Virus record (IMG/VR): IMGVR_UViG_3300046507_000282
Coordinates: 29,888 to 93,887 of that record
DNA: 64,000 nucleotides
Reading direction: 5' to 3' (one strand)
Origin: a virus
Of this stretch, positions 1-8,093 are shown piece after piece. The position numbers were made by a program, and so were the translations under genes. The notes beneath the pieces are model-generated. The model worked only from the letters and a program-made list of their open reading frames with translations. It was not told where the DNA came from and made no database searches. How positions within the stretch are numbered: position 1 is the first letter of the stretch; each line of letters opens with the position of its first letter.

Positions 1-138
1 GAACGCCTCGAAGGCGTCGTTGAGATGCGCCCGGCGCGCAGCAGCACTCAAGCGCCGCATCCCGGACCGGCTCACTTCAATGCCGGTAGCGGTCAGTTCC
101 CCGCGCCGATCATGCGCGACCGCAGCGCGACCGCCTAA
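1..138 (+). CDS. C-terminal end of an unidentified protein (partial)
   Basis: Frame 1 is open from the first base to TAA at 136-138, giving 45 residues that end in RDRSATA. The real start lies outside the window. It lies 22 bases before the next gene on the same strand, as expected in an operon. The Pro/Ala/Arg-rich tail matches no family I recognise, so no function is proposed. Confidence 0.5.
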   Translation, partial: ERLEGVVEMRPARSSTQAPHPGPAHFNAGSGQFPAPIMRDRSATA

Positions 139-160
139 CCACGCACAAGGGAGCGCGACC

Positions 161-445
161 ATGAATGGACGCCGCAGAGAACAATTCAAGGGCATCTATC
201 CCGGCCCATACCGCGCACGGGAGCGCACCAAGTCGGATATCGCCGTGACGGCGGAAGGCCCGGAAGGTCCGGTTGTCGTTGGCCGCTTCTACGCGACCAA
301 GTCGATTGACGCAGAGGCACAGGCGCGGGCGTACGCAGCGCTGCCTGACCTTCTCAATGCGCTTCGTGCCGTCCACTTGGCAATGCATCCTGACGTGCGC
401 CTGCGCGAACAGGTTTGGGATGCACTCGAAAAGGCGGGGCTCTAA
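161..445 (+). CDS. Hypothetical phage protein, 94 aa
   Basis: The ATG at 161 is chosen because AAGGGAG sits about 7 bases upstream; the frame is open further up but without a site. The protein starts with MNGRRREQF and has a mixed alpha/beta composition with a helical C-terminus (LPDLLNALRAVHLAMH). Its stop overlaps the next start by one base (TAATG), so the two are translationally coupled. No known family recognised. Confidence 0.8.
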   Translation: MNGRRREQFKGIYPGPYRARERTKSDIAVTAEGPEGPVVVGRFYATKSIDAEAQARAYAALPDLLNALRAVHLAMHPDVRLREQVWDALEKAGL

Positions 446-666
446 TGGCGCTGCACGGCTGCCACAACTTGCCGCGCGAAGGAAAGCCGTTGCTCGTACA
501 GGACGGCTGGACTGTCGTAGGGAACAACTACAACTTCATGACGCATGAGCACTTCACCACGCGCAAGCCCGTCATGGTCGAAATCCCGTTCGTGAATTCA
601 ATCGATTGCAGGCACGACAAGCGTTTGACCGATCCCGGCTGTACCGATTGCACCCATGCAAAGTAA
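445..666 (+). CDS. Hypothetical protein with C-terminal cysteines, 73 aa
   Basis: It starts at the ATG fused to the upstream stop. The C-terminus contains Cys-Arg-His-Asp and then CTDCTHAK, with a C-x2-C pair that could bind zinc together with an upstream Cys/His. The same ending (DPGCxDCxHAK) is, from memory, common in small phage proteins of unknown function. Role unknown. Confidence 0.75.
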   Translation: MALHGCHNLPREGKPLLVQDGWTVVGNNYNFMTHEHFTTRKPVMVEIPFVNSIDCRHDKRLTDPGCTDCTHAK

Positions 667-682
667 TCAGCGAAGCATCTAC

Positions 683-1285
683 ATGCGCGGCCTGTTCGAC
701 GGGCTTCGCGAAGGAATGAGCAAGGAAATGACGCCGAAGAAGTTCAAGTTGACGCTCGACGGTATGAGCGCGATCTGCATCAAACTTTTCGATCACGTTC
801 CGATTCAGGAGGCGTGGACGGCTAATCAAATCACGACCGCCATGCGCCGCCAGGCTGGCACGTCGCCCGACCTGAAAACGGTCACCGGCTGCCTCAACAG
901 CCTGAAGGAAGCCGGGCTCGTCAAAGAGACTGAGCGCGGCCTGTTCCGCCAGGTAGTGCCTCGCGAGACGCCCGCGCCCATTGGCGAGCACATCGCCAGC
1001 CTGCCGAAGGTTCCGATCACGGCGTCACCGTCATTCACTGGCACTCTGACGACCACCGCAATCGCCGAGCGCCCCGAACCCCTCTGGACCCCGGCGCTGG
1101 CACGCGAAGCGAGCCCGGCGCAAACATTCGGCGTAATTGCCGATGGATTACGTATCCAAGCCGCAGGGCTCTTGAAGAAGGCGGATGAAATGGATGCTGC
1201 TGCGCTCGCGTTCGAGCAGCAGATCGAAGACGCGAACAAGCGCCTCGAACGCTTCAACCAACTGAAAGCGCTTCTCGCATCCTAA
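683..1285 (+). CDS. Putative winged-helix DNA-binding protein, 200 aa
   Basis: Residues about 40-95 read as a winged-helix module: a helix entered at WTANQITTAM, a second helix around VTGCLNSLKEAGLV, then a short strand GLFRQV. The middle is Pro/Thr-rich and the C-terminus (FEQQIEDANKRLERFNQLKAL) is a probable coiled coil. The start is uncertain: 656 lies inside the upstream gene without a ribosome site, 683 has a weak AGCGAAG, and 716 follows AAGGA with no spacer. Target and role are unknown. Confidence 0.7.
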   Translation: MRGLFDGLREGMSKEMTPKKFKLTLDGMSAICIKLFDHVPIQEAWTANQITTAMRRQAGTSPDLKTVTGCLNSLKEAGLVKETERGLFRQVVPRETPAPIGEHIASLPKVPITASPSFTGTLTTTAIAERPEPLWTPALAREASPAQTFGVIADGLRIQAAGLLKKADEMDAAALAFEQQIEDANKRLERFNQLKALLAS

Positions 1286-1310
1286 GCGCGTAGGGCTCCC
1301 CGGCCACTTA

Positions 1311-1335
1311 CCCATATTCAACAAGGATTTCAAGC
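1311..1335 (+). repeat. Duplicated 25-nt leader, copy 1
   Basis: The 25 bases immediately before the ATG at 1336, containing the ribosome site AAGGA, match 23 of 25 bases before the ATG at 2360. The shared core is ATTCAACAAGGA then TTCAAGC. Confidence 0.75.
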
Positions 1336-2070
1336 ATGACGAATGAACTGAAAGAAGCGAACCCGGCACCGTGGACGCGCATTCAAGAGCCGACTATCAC
1401 GCCCGGAAAATACGGCGGAGAGCGCGAAACGAAGTACGAACACCCCGCGTACGGCATGATCGGCGCGTCGCGCGTGAGCGGTGGAACGATGCTCTATGGA
1501 TCGGACTTCCAACACAACTCGTTCATTCGAATCACCGTGCGCGAGTCCTACCTGAAGCGCGGCCTTTCGACTGATTGGCCCCACGGCCATGACGAACTTA
1601 TCGAACTCGACGTGAGCGAGGCGCAGTGGGCCCAGTTCGTAAGCGCTATGAATGTCGGATTCGGCGTCCAATGCACGCTGCGCCATGTGCAAGGCGAGTT
1701 CCGCCCCGGTCTGCCAAAGCCAGCGAGCCGCGTCGATCAATTTGCAGGCGAAGCCAAGGCGAAGCTCACCCGCGCGCTTGACGAACTCACGGCGCTCCAC
1801 AGCGCGATTGACGAACTCAAACTGAGCGAGAAGCAGAAGAACGCGCTGAAGTCCCATGTTCAGCAGGCCCGCCAGCAGTTCACAAGCAATCTTCCATTCG
1901 TGTTGCAGCAGTTCAAGGAACACATGGAAGAAACGGTTCACAAGGCGCGCACAGAAGTGAATGCCTATGCGGTCCACGCTCTCATGAAAACCGGCCTAGC
2001 CGCGCTTCCTGACGGCGGACAAAGCCTCAAGATGCTGCACTCTGAATCGTCAGAAACCGATAAGGAATAA
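1336..2070 (+). CDS. Hypothetical phage protein with C-terminal coiled coil, 244 aa
   Basis: AAGGA lies 9 bases before the ATG. The N-terminal half has aromatic, strand-rich sequence including HPAYGMIGASRVSGG and a Trp-centred turn (SEAQWAQFVSAMN). Residues about 135-220 are strongly helical and charged and probably form a coiled coil. I believe this domain pair recurs in phages of Gram-negative hosts, but I know no function for it. It sits between two other uncharacterised genes in the same direction. Confidence 0.8.
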   Translation: MTNELKEANPAPWTRIQEPTITPGKYGGERETKYEHPAYGMIGASRVSGGTMLYGSDFQHNSFIRITVRESYLKRGLSTDWPHGHDELIELDVSEAQWAQFVSAMNVGFGVQCTLRHVQGEFRPGLPKPASRVDQFAGEAKAKLTRALDELTALHSAIDELKLSEKQKNALKSHVQQARQQFTSNLPFVLQQFKEHMEETVHKARTEVNAYAVHALMKTGLAALPDGGQSLKMLHSESSETDKE

Positions 2071-2077
2071 GGCTTTT

Positions 2078-2332
2078 ATGGCAACCCGCCTCGACCTCAC
2101 GAAATGCCCCATCGCCGGCATCAAGCGCAAGGCGCGCGAGATTCTCGACGCGGTCGCGGGCGGCACTCACCCGCTGAAACTCGGCGGCCAGACACTCGAA
2201 TCGACCGAGAGCACCGTGATATCGGTTCCGGTCGGCCTGCGGTTCCGGCTGCTGTTCAGAGCGCGCACGCTTGAACCGTTCGATTTCATGACTCACGAGC
2301 AGTACAACAAATTCATCCGCAGTCGTCGTTAA
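2078..2332 (+). CDS. Small basic hypothetical protein, 84 aa
   Basis: AAGG lies about 7 bases before the ATG, and the start is 8 bases after the upstream stop. The segment VISVPVGLRFRLLFRA faintly recalls the core strands of RelE/ParE-type proteins, but no full toxin motif or antitoxin partner is visible, so this is only a hint. The protein is basic (SRR at the end) and could contact nucleic acid. Confidence 0.75.
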   Translation: MATRLDLTKCPIAGIKRKAREILDAVAGGTHPLKLGGQTLESTESTVISVPVGLRFRLLFRARTLEPFDFMTHEQYNKFIRSRR

Positions 2333-2334
2333 AA

Positions 2335-2359
2335 CCCTTATTCAACAAGGAATTCAAGC
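2335..2359 (+). repeat. Duplicated 25-nt leader, copy 2
   Basis: This is the second copy of the leader found at 1311-1335, again ending one base before a start codon and containing AAGGA. The two copies differ at two positions. They probably set equal translation rates, or reflect duplication of an expression module. Confidence 0.75.
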
Positions 2360-2932
2360 ATGTCCAACATCATCGATCTGTCCGCAGCAACGCCCGCGAC
2401 GCGCAACGCCGTCGGCGAGGCCGCGCACGACGCGCAACTGCAGCAGACCGTGCTGGCGCAAATGCTCAGCCTCATCAACATGAGCAAGACGAGCCTGCCC
2501 GCGCTTCAACTGCAGGCCATCGAGCTTCTGCAAACGGAAGGGATCGCCGTGGCCGTCGAATTCCTGGCGCAGAAATGCGACCTCGAAGGAAACGAATGGG
2601 TCAAGCTGATCCGCTCGCAGATCGTGGCCGCTCACGCCAAGGGCGCGGCGGATGCAGAGGCCGCCTACCAGGCGCAGCAGGAAGCCGCTGCAGCCGCTCC
2701 TGCGCCCGCGCCGAGTACCGATGGATACCTCAACGTTTCCGTTGGCTTCGCACCGACTGCAACCGCCGAGAACGCAGGCGCGATCCGCACGGCTCTGCTT
2801 CTGGCGTTTGTACAGGTCTCTCAGCAGTTCCCCGATAGCGTCATCGAACCGGAAACGGCGCGCATCGCGGAGACATGGCTGCCGACTGAAGACGAGGGCG
2901 ACGATTGCGAGGAAGGCAGCCGCCCGGCGTAA
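2360..2932 (+). CDS. Hypothetical Ala-rich protein, 190 aa
   Basis: AAGGA in the duplicated leader lies 9-10 bases before the ATG. The first 100 residues are helical. A low-complexity linker of Ala, Pro and Gln at about residues 97-120 separates them from a C-terminal domain containing GYLNVSVGFAP and ending very acidic (EDEGDDCEE). It is the last gene before a strong terminator. Function unknown. Confidence 0.8.
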   Translation: MSNIIDLSAATPATRNAVGEAAHDAQLQQTVLAQMLSLINMSKTSLPALQLQAIELLQTEGIAVAVEFLAQKCDLEGNEWVKLIRSQIVAAHAKGAADAEAAYQAQQEAAAAAPAPAPSTDGYLNVSVGFAPTATAENAGAIRTALLLAFVQVSQQFPDSVIEPETARIAETWLPTEDEGDDCEEGSRPA

Positions 2933-2954
2933 CCCGACCGCTCCCCAGCACCAC

Positions 2955-2975
2955 CCCGCTTAGGCGGGTTTTTTT
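2955..2975 (+). terminator. Rho-independent terminator
   Basis: CCCGC and GCGGG (2955-2968) form a GC stem followed by seven T. It closes the 161-2932 gene block. Confidence 0.9.
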
Positions 2976-3000
2976 GCGTCCGCTTGTCTGTAAATTTCTC

Positions 3001-3029
3001 TTGTCTTCTGCGCTACACGCAGATACTAT
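3001..3029 (+). promoter_or_regulatory. Sigma70-type promoter with operator-like inverted repeat
   Basis: TTGTCT (3001-3006) and TACTAT (3024-3029) are spaced by 17 bases. The spacer is itself an inverted repeat, TCTGCG-CTACA-CGCAGA (3007-3023), and a GCAGATT half-site follows at 3042-3048. The same half-site recurs at other promoters in the window, so this is probably repressor-controlled. It drives the 3074-8290 operon. Confidence 0.75.
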
Positions 3030-3073
3030 TCTTTCGTTGCAGCAGATTCCCTTTACCTACCGAGGTTTTCGCC

Positions 3074-3244
3074 ATGAGCACCAGCAGACAGAACTACCGC
3101 ATCACCTTCGCGTCCCAAAATTTCGACGCGATGGCAGCCGTGGATGTGAAGGCTTACGACGAAGCCCATGCGATCCGTCTGGCGGAATCTGCGCTGCATC
3201 CCGACTTCAACCCCCAACTTCACCATATCGAATTGCTCGCCTGA
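3074..3244 (+). CDS. Hypothetical protein, 56 aa
   Basis: It begins MSTSRQNYRITFAS at the first ATG after the promoter, with GAGG about 9 bases upstream. The pattern of strand (YRITFAS), then AHAIRLAESAL helix, suggests a small alpha/beta fold. First gene of a long overlapping operon. Function unknown. Confidence 0.7.
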   Translation: MSTSRQNYRITFASQNFDAMAAVDVKAYDEAHAIRLAESALHPDFNPQLHHIELLA

Positions 3245-3245
3245 C

Positions 3246-4250
3246 ATGAAAGACTCAGACATCCAAGCCGTGGCGCTTAAGCACGGCCTGCCCATGACTC
3301 ACGCATATGACCACCCGTGGGCGTACACCGACCAGGTTATGGCCTTTGGCCGAGAACTCGCTGGCGATACGCCGCCGCGCCGCGTGTTTCCGCCGCTCCC
3401 CCTGTCCGTGTTCGAGCATCCGAAGCTCGGCGAAATGTGGATGCGCTTTGACCTGCACTCGTATGCCGAGCGCCACGCGCGCAATGTGCAGGACGAACTC
3501 GACGCACTGAAGAACGCCGCGCGCACCGTGCTCGCAAACGGCACGCAGCACGACGTTGGCGGCGGAGACGTATTCCTTAGCACGTGTGACTCGACGGAAG
3601 CGCTACAGCGCGCGTGCGACTGTGCCGAGGGCAAGATTTTCAGCGACGTGGAACCCGATGGCTCGACGTGCCCGGCATGCACAGCTATTCACGAGATCGG
3701 CGGTCGCATGGTCTCCCGCATCGAAGCGCCGAAAGGCTTCAGGGTCCGCACCGTATCGGAAGGTCTCGGCGTCACGCTCGTTATCGTTGAGCCATCAGTG
3801 CCAGCCATTGAGTGCGCGGCACGCAAGCAAGGCACCGCAGGCGGCAACGCGCCCGCCGATTGCGACTGGCCCGGCTGCGACTGCGATCCGGAAGCAGGAA
3901 AGGTTATCGAAGCGTTGCTCGAACAGCACAACGTCGCCACGACGTTCGCGCAGCGTGACGTGTTGCGTGAGCGCAGCGAGCAAGGCACTCGCGAGGGATT
4001 CGGCCCGGCGCATGACGACGCGCACCGCCCCGGCGTTCTCTCCAAGGCTGCGGCAGCGTACGCGCTCGCTGCGAGCGACGAACTGACGGGCGGCGCTGGT
4101 GGGTTCTTCCGGATGCCGTCCCGCATGTGGCCTTTCTCCATGACCTGGTGGAAGCCGAAGAACCCGCGCACAGCGATGGTGAAGGCTGCCGCACTCCTGA
4201 TCGCCGAAATCGAGAAGATCGACCGCGCAGACGCGCAAAGGACCAAGTAA
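3246..4250 (+). CDS. Phage protein with Cys-rich middle and conserved C-terminal domain, 334 aa
   Basis: The start at 3246 follows the upstream stop by one base. Residues about 120-155 hold CDC and CPAC pairs that could bind metal, and a second Cys cluster (CDWPGCDCD) follows near residue 235. The C-terminal 90 residues (HDDAHRPGVLSKAAAAYA, then WPFSMTWWKP and ALLIAEIEKIDR) match a domain often seen in phage early regions, whose usual ending is KAGALILAEIERLDR. No enzymatic role is established for it to my knowledge. Confidence 0.8.
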   Translation: MKDSDIQAVALKHGLPMTHAYDHPWAYTDQVMAFGRELAGDTPPRRVFPPLPLSVFEHPKLGEMWMRFDLHSYAERHARNVQDELDALKNAARTVLANGTQHDVGGGDVFLSTCDSTEALQRACDCAEGKIFSDVEPDGSTCPACTAIHEIGGRMVSRIEAPKGFRVRTVSEGLGVTLVIVEPSVPAIECAARKQGTAGGNAPADCDWPGCDCDPEAGKVIEALLEQHNVATTFAQRDVLRERSEQGTREGFGPAHDDAHRPGVLSKAAAAYALAASDELTGGAGGFFRMPSRMWPFSMTWWKPKNPRTAMVKAAALLIAEIEKIDRADAQRTK

Positions 4251-5011
4251 TGAACACTGAAAAATATTTCGATGAATGGCTGCACCGCGAATACGGACTC
4301 ACGCCGAATTCAGCCAAGCGCGCGTCGTTTGGCCTGAGCGGGCTTATGGCCGCATGGCATGCCGCGCCCGGCGAGCGGTTCCAAGCGCGCGTCGCGCCGT
4401 GGATGCTTGCGTGCTTCGGCGAAATAATCGCGGGCGACCGCGAGGAGCGAAATCACCGCTTCATTGAAGAGGCGCTCGAACTGATTCAGGCATGCGGATG
4501 CAGCGCGAGCGAGGCGCATCAGCTTGTCGATTACGTGTTCAATCGTCCGGTCGGCGAGCCGCACCAGGAAGTCGGCGGCGTCATGGTCACGCTGGCCGCG
4601 CTGTGCCTCGCGAATGATCTTGATATGCACGCGCATGCCGAAACCGAACTGGCCCGCGTGTGGACGAAGGTCGAAGCCATCCGTGCCAAGCAGGCAGCGA
4701 AGCCGAAGTATTCCGCGCTCCCGATTGCGCCACCGAAGTTCCTGTTCGTTGCAATGGACGACGACAAGCGCGGCCATCAGACCTACTGCGCCGACGAAGC
4801 CGCCGTGCGTGTAGCCGTGCGCAATGCGATCTATTTCGGCGACGCCGAGCTTACGCCAGAAGGCAATGAGGAAGTGGCCGGCATCACTGACGACCTGATC
4901 GAATGCGGCGCGCATCACTTCGAAGGCGACGCGCCTCTCTACCTGTTCCGCCTGCCCGATCCGGTCGGCGACGAATCGCACCACTCGAACCTGAATGGGG
5001 GATCGCTGTGA
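4250..5011 (+). CDS. MazG-like nucleotide pyrophosphohydrolase homologue, 253 aa
   Basis: AAAGGA precedes the ATG, which overlaps the previous stop (TAATG). Residues about 65-150 (RNHRFIEEALELIQ, then PHQEVGGVMVTLAAL) resemble the helical MazG-like fold found in phages, in which acidic residues bind magnesium. The EEALE motif is present. The C-terminal 90 residues are an extra domain. Members of this group may clear nucleotides or alarmones; the substrate here is inferred, not shown. Confidence 0.75.
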   Translation: MNTEKYFDEWLHREYGLTPNSAKRASFGLSGLMAAWHAAPGERFQARVAPWMLACFGEIIAGDREERNHRFIEEALELIQACGCSASEAHQLVDYVFNRPVGEPHQEVGGVMVTLAALCLANDLDMHAHAETELARVWTKVEAIRAKQAAKPKYSALPIAPPKFLFVAMDDDKRGHQTYCADEAAVRVAVRNAIYFGDAELTPEGNEEVAGITDDLIECGAHHFEGDAPLYLFRLPDPVGDESHHSNLNGGSL

Positions 5012-5451
5012 GCGAACTGATCCCTGAACGCGTGCTCGACAAGCTCTGGCAGGGCGCGTTCCTGTCCTCGTATCACCCTGAAGGCGACCAGCGCTTCAAG
5101 CTGCTGAATTATGGTCGCGCCGTGGTCGCCGAGACCATCGCGCGCATTCCTAGCGGCTGGCATACCGGCAACCCCGACATCCCGAAGGGCACCGAGTGCG
5201 AATTCATCGTGGCCGTGCTCCGCAAGCATCGCAGCAAGCCGTTCGTGTTCTCCGCTCAATACGCGAATGAGTACACCGACGACGACAGCATTGAAGACCG
5301 CGACGGCAAAGCGCTCACGTTGAGCGGCTGGTATCTCTGCGGTCTCGACATGAGCGGCGAGTTCAATAACGTGTACGAAAAACTGACGATCAACGAAGGC
5401 GACGAGATCGTTGGCTGGCAGCCGCTCCCGACATGGGGCGAACCAGCATGA
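5008..5451 (+). CDS. Hypothetical protein with DUF551-like ending, 147 aa
   Basis: The GTG start overlaps the previous stop (GTGA) and is preceded by GGGGGA. The end of the protein, GDEIVGWQPLP, resembles the short DUF551 signature of phage early proteins. No function is known for that family. Confidence 0.75.
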   Translation: MSELIPERVLDKLWQGAFLSSYHPEGDQRFKLLNYGRAVVAETIARIPSGWHTGNPDIPKGTECEFIVAVLRKHRSKPFVFSAQYANEYTDDDSIEDRDGKALTLSGWYLCGLDMSGEFNNVYEKLTINEGDEIVGWQPLPTWGEPA

Positions 5452-5813
5452 GCAAGTTCGCAGTCCTCTTCCGCTGCAAGGAAGTACTCGTGCATGAGTC
5501 TCTGCGCAACTCCCGCGTCGATCCCGTAATGACGAAGGCTGGCATGCTCGCCTGGCTTGTCGATAGCGAAGGTTACTGGTGTGGCGAAACTTTCAGCGAG
5601 TACGGACGCAGGACGGACAGGAAAAATATCCCGCACAACGTCGTCACGTTCGAGTCGCGTGAGAAGGCCGAAAAGAAGTGGCCGCCGTTCATGCGAGGAG
5701 AAAGCCACGGAACCATCGGCCCGTGGTGGATCGACCCCGATGGCTGGTACGAGATTGTCGAAATTAAACCGAAGTTCAAACAAGTCCCCGACGGATACGA
5801 GGAAGTGAAATGA
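5448..5813 (+). CDS. Hypothetical protein, 121 aa
   Basis: The ATGA overlap with the upstream stop indicates coupled translation. The protein is rich in aromatic residues (WPPFM, GPWWIDPDGWYEIVEIKP) and Lys/Glu. No recognised domain. Confidence 0.75.
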   Translation: MSKFAVLFRCKEVLVHESLRNSRVDPVMTKAGMLAWLVDSEGYWCGETFSEYGRRTDRKNIPHNVVTFESREKAEKKWPPFMRGESHGTIGPWWIDPDGWYEIVEIKPKFKQVPDGYEEVK

Positions 5814-6106
5814 ACGTCGAAATGCCGAAGTTTCTCGGCTGCCCGTTTTGCGGGAATCAGCCAAAGATCGAGATTCAAGAGCCCGTTGAATACGACACGC
5901 GCGGCGTATGGGTATGGCTTCGCTGCAACTGCTTCGAAGTCCCGCAGCACAAGGGCGTCAATCGCTCGACGCATCGCCGCGAGAACTATCCGCACGGCGA
6001 AGAGACCCGCTACCGCACCAACGAAGCGGCGGCGCAGGATGCACTTAACGACATGGCGCGCTATTGGAACACCCGCGCGCCGATCAACAACGAGGCAGCG
6101 AAGTGA
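5810..6106 (+). CDS. Lar-like restriction-alleviation family protein, 98 aa
   Basis: The N-terminal CPFCGNQPKI knuckle and the C-terminal DALNDMARYWNTRAP segment are the two hallmarks of the Lar family (Rac prophage restriction alleviation protein). The middle holds a second Cys pair (RCNCF), so a zinc ribbon is likely. Lar itself modulates type I restriction-modification; the same role here is inference from family. ATGA overlaps join it to its neighbours. Confidence 0.8.
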   Translation: MNVEMPKFLGCPFCGNQPKIEIQEPVEYDTRGVWVWLRCNCFEVPQHKGVNRSTHRRENYPHGEETRYRTNEAAAQDALNDMARYWNTRAPINNEAAK

Positions 6107-6522
6107 GCGACACCCTGAAGAAACCGAACAGCATCCCGGCAGCAATCGCGGCCATCCGCACGCTTGAGGCAGCGGGCTACACCTACAACGAAGGCGCGAG
6201 CCTTTGGAGGCCGCCGCTTGGCAAGCGTCCGGACTTCACGAAAAGCCTGCTCGCGCGCCAGGTTGAGAACGGCAATTACTGGGTCTACCAAGGCGACGGA
6301 GAAGACCACCTTGAAAGCCTGACGTGCCCCGTGATCATCAATCCGATGCGCCTGAAGGGCGCAATCGACAACTGCAATGCGTACGGAATTGCGCTGCAGA
6401 AGATCGGCTCGGCGCTGGACATCATGCCCGGCGAGGACATTGGTGAAGTAGCACTGAAGGCCGTCCTGAAAATTAAGTCCGCGCGCCACAACGCAACGCT
6501 CGCCGACGCAGGGGGCGTTTGA
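6103..6522 (+). CDS. Hypothetical protein, 139 aa
   Basis: It starts at GTG in a GTGA overlap. The N-terminus (IPAAIAAIRTLEAAGYTY) is helical and is followed by WRPPLG. The C-terminal 40 residues form two helices. No recognised family. Confidence 0.75.
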   Translation: MSDTLKKPNSIPAAIAAIRTLEAAGYTYNEGASLWRPPLGKRPDFTKSLLARQVENGNYWVYQGDGEDHLESLTCPVIINPMRLKGAIDNCNAYGIALQKIGSALDIMPGEDIGEVALKAVLKIKSARHNATLADAGGV

Positions 6523-6779
6523 TGAAATACATCGTCGCCTCCCTAAAAGGCAAGGAAATGATGTTCGTGTTTCCGCGCAGCATCGACCACGACAAAATGT
6601 ATGAGGCTATCGGCGCGATCCGCGTGGGCACAGATCGCGACTGGTCCCGCGACTTCCGCGGCGGCGAAGCAGTCTCGGCCGGCTTCATCGATGGCGGCGT
6701 GTGCCATGGCCGCAGCGAAACCCTTAACCTCGATTCGCGCGGCGCTGCAGATGCCGCGCTGCTGCGTGGAGTTCAGTAA
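6522..6779 (+). CDS. Hypothetical protein, 85 aa
   Basis: The ATG shares its A with the upstream TGA. The sequence MKYIVASLKGKEMMFVFP followed by FIDGGVCHGRSETL is strand-rich. I recall similar small phage proteins with the GRSETL-like ending but no function. Confidence 0.7.
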   Translation: MKYIVASLKGKEMMFVFPRSIDHDKMYEAIGAIRVGTDRDWSRDFRGGEAVSAGFIDGGVCHGRSETLNLDSRGAADAALLRGVQ

Positions 6780-7195
6780 TGCAAATCCGCACGGCAACGC
6801 AGGCCGATTACGAAGGCTGGACGCAAATGGTCTCCGACTACGTGCCCGCCGCCGCGAGTAGCTGCCCGCGCGCCTGGGCCCGCTTCAATGCGCCGAACCC
6901 GAAAGATTTCTGCGTGGTGGCGATTGAAGACGGCCAGCCGGTCGCGTTCATGCAGTACACGTTCCACGACTTCCCGTTTGCCACCAAGCCGATCTGCTAC
7001 ATGGATTCGCTCTACACGCGCCCCGAGTATCGCGGTCAGGGCATCGCGAGCGCGCTGCTCGGCTATCTGACGAGCATGGCGGCCATGAATGGCTGGGGTC
7101 GTGTGTACTGGGTAACCGAGACAAACAACCCGGCCCGCCCGCTCTACGACAAGATCGCGGCGAGCGGTTTCGTCCGCTATAACGTGGATCTCTAA
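6779..7195 (+). CDS. GNAT-family N-acetyltransferase, 138 aa
   Basis: The protein is the length of a single GNAT domain. Motif A, RPEYRGQGIASALL (about residues 80-93), has the R-G-Q-G-I-A acetyl-CoA loop, and motif B is represented by NNPARPLYDKIAASGFVRY. The likely reaction is transfer of acetyl from acetyl-CoA to an amine. Phage GNATs can modify host proteins or toxins, but the substrate cannot be read from sequence. It is coupled to both neighbours by TAATG overlaps. Confidence 0.9.
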   Translation: MQIRTATQADYEGWTQMVSDYVPAAASSCPRAWARFNAPNPKDFCVVAIEDGQPVAFMQYTFHDFPFATKPICYMDSLYTRPEYRGQGIASALLGYLTSMAAMNGWGRVYWVTETNNPARPLYDKIAASGFVRYNVDL

Positions 7196-7425
7196 TGCGC
7201 ATCCACATTTCATACGGCCCGGCGCGCAAAAAGCCCATGGTCGGCGACCGCAGGACCACGAAGAAACACGGTGAGCAAATTCGTGTGTTCGAGCGGTCGC
7301 AAGGCTGCTACGTCGTGAGCAACGGACGCCCCTGCTATCAGTGGGTCCCGATCTCCGAAGCAAAGCAGCACATGGCAGACCACCACTGGACGAAAGAGGA
7401 GCGCGAGAAGTATGCCGGTACATGA
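7195..7425 (+). CDS. Hypothetical basic protein, 76 aa
   Basis: One-base overlap with the GNAT gene. The basic N-terminus (ARKKPMVGDRRTTKKHG) could bind nucleic acid, and the C-terminus is helical (EAKQHMADHHWTKEEREKY). Similar proteins with a YQWVP motif occur in phage early regions. Function unknown. Confidence 0.75.
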   Translation: MRIHISYGPARKKPMVGDRRTTKKHGEQIRVFERSQGCYVVSNGRPCYQWVPISEAKQHMADHHWTKEEREKYAGT

Positions 7426-7573
7426 GGACCTGCCTCGTTATAAGGACGTGGCAGCGGCGAAGGGCTCCGAGCTATACGAAGCCCTCGCCATGAATGACCA
7501 AGGCCGTGCAGAGGCCATTTATCAACGCTGTGAGCGTGAATCCGCAGAACTGCTGAAGGACAAGAAGAAATGA
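7412..7573 (+). CDS. Small hypothetical protein, 53 aa
   Basis: It begins with ATG at 7412 inside the end of the previous gene and ends in TGA at 7571-7573. The product MPVHEDLPRYKDVAAAK... is all-helical with a charged Lys-rich end (LLKDKKK). Position between two overlapping genes, with ATGA coupling to the next, supports it being real. Confidence 0.6.
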   Translation: MPVHEDLPRYKDVAAAKGSELYEALAMNDQGRAEAIYQRCERESAELLKDKKK

Positions 7574-7746
7574 TGACCGCGAAAGAACACGCATACCATG
7601 TGAAGCTGCTGAAGCTCATCAACGAGGCCAGCGCCGACGGCGTGACGCTCACGATTGATCTCGAACCGCGCTACCCGCTGGCGGCCGGCCACTACGACAT
7701 GAAGCCCGGCGTCCGCACCCGAGACTACCGCAAGGAAGCGAAGTAA
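7570..7746 (+). CDS. Small hypothetical protein, 58 aa
   Basis: ATG at 7570 overlaps the previous stop (ATGA) and the gene ends in TAA at 7744-7746, which overlaps the next ATG. The sequence MMTAKEHAYHVKLLK... then LTIDLEPRYPLAAGHY suggests a helix followed by strands. It fills an otherwise empty slot in a tight operon. Confidence 0.6.
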   Translation: MMTAKEHAYHVKLLKLINEASADGVTLTIDLEPRYPLAAGHYDMKPGVRTRDYRKEAK

Positions 7747-8093
7747 TGCGCAAGCCGCCACACAATCGCCGTACCGACGAAGAGATTCAGGCCGCGCTGC
7801 TTGCGGCGCTCGAAAAGGAGCCCGGCACGCGTAGCGGTCTCGAAACCCGCGTCAATAGCGGCGGCGATATCGTACTGCGCTCGCTCACTGCCATGCAGGA
7901 TGAAGGCTTAGTCGAAACGTACCGCGCGAGCGTGCAAGGAAGGACGTACGACTTCTATTGCCTCACCGGGCGCTCACCGAAGCCCGTGACGGCCCGCTTT
8001 GACTCGACGTGGGCCGATACACTCGCCGGGTTCCGTAAGGCCGTCCAAGAGGCTGTAAGCGCGGGACGCGATCCGTTCAAGGTGGCGGCGTGA
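7746..8093 (+). CDS. Putative winged-helix regulator, 115 aa
   Basis: Residues 12-75 follow a winged-helix plan: EIQAALLAALEKEPGT, then a recognition-helix candidate (DIVLRSLTAMQDEGLVE), then a basic wing (TYRASVQGRTYDFYCL). The phage uses several such proteins. DNA target unknown. Confidence 0.7.
   Translation: MRKPPHNRRTDEEIQAALLAALEKEPGTRSGLETRVNSGGDIVLRSLTAMQDEGLVETYRASVQGRTYDFYCLTGRSPKPVTARFDSTWADTLAGFRKAVQEAVSAGRDPFKVAA

Noticed and set aside
2078-2332. RelE/ParE-type toxin gene
   Set aside because: Only one short segment resembles the fold and no antitoxin gene is adjacent.
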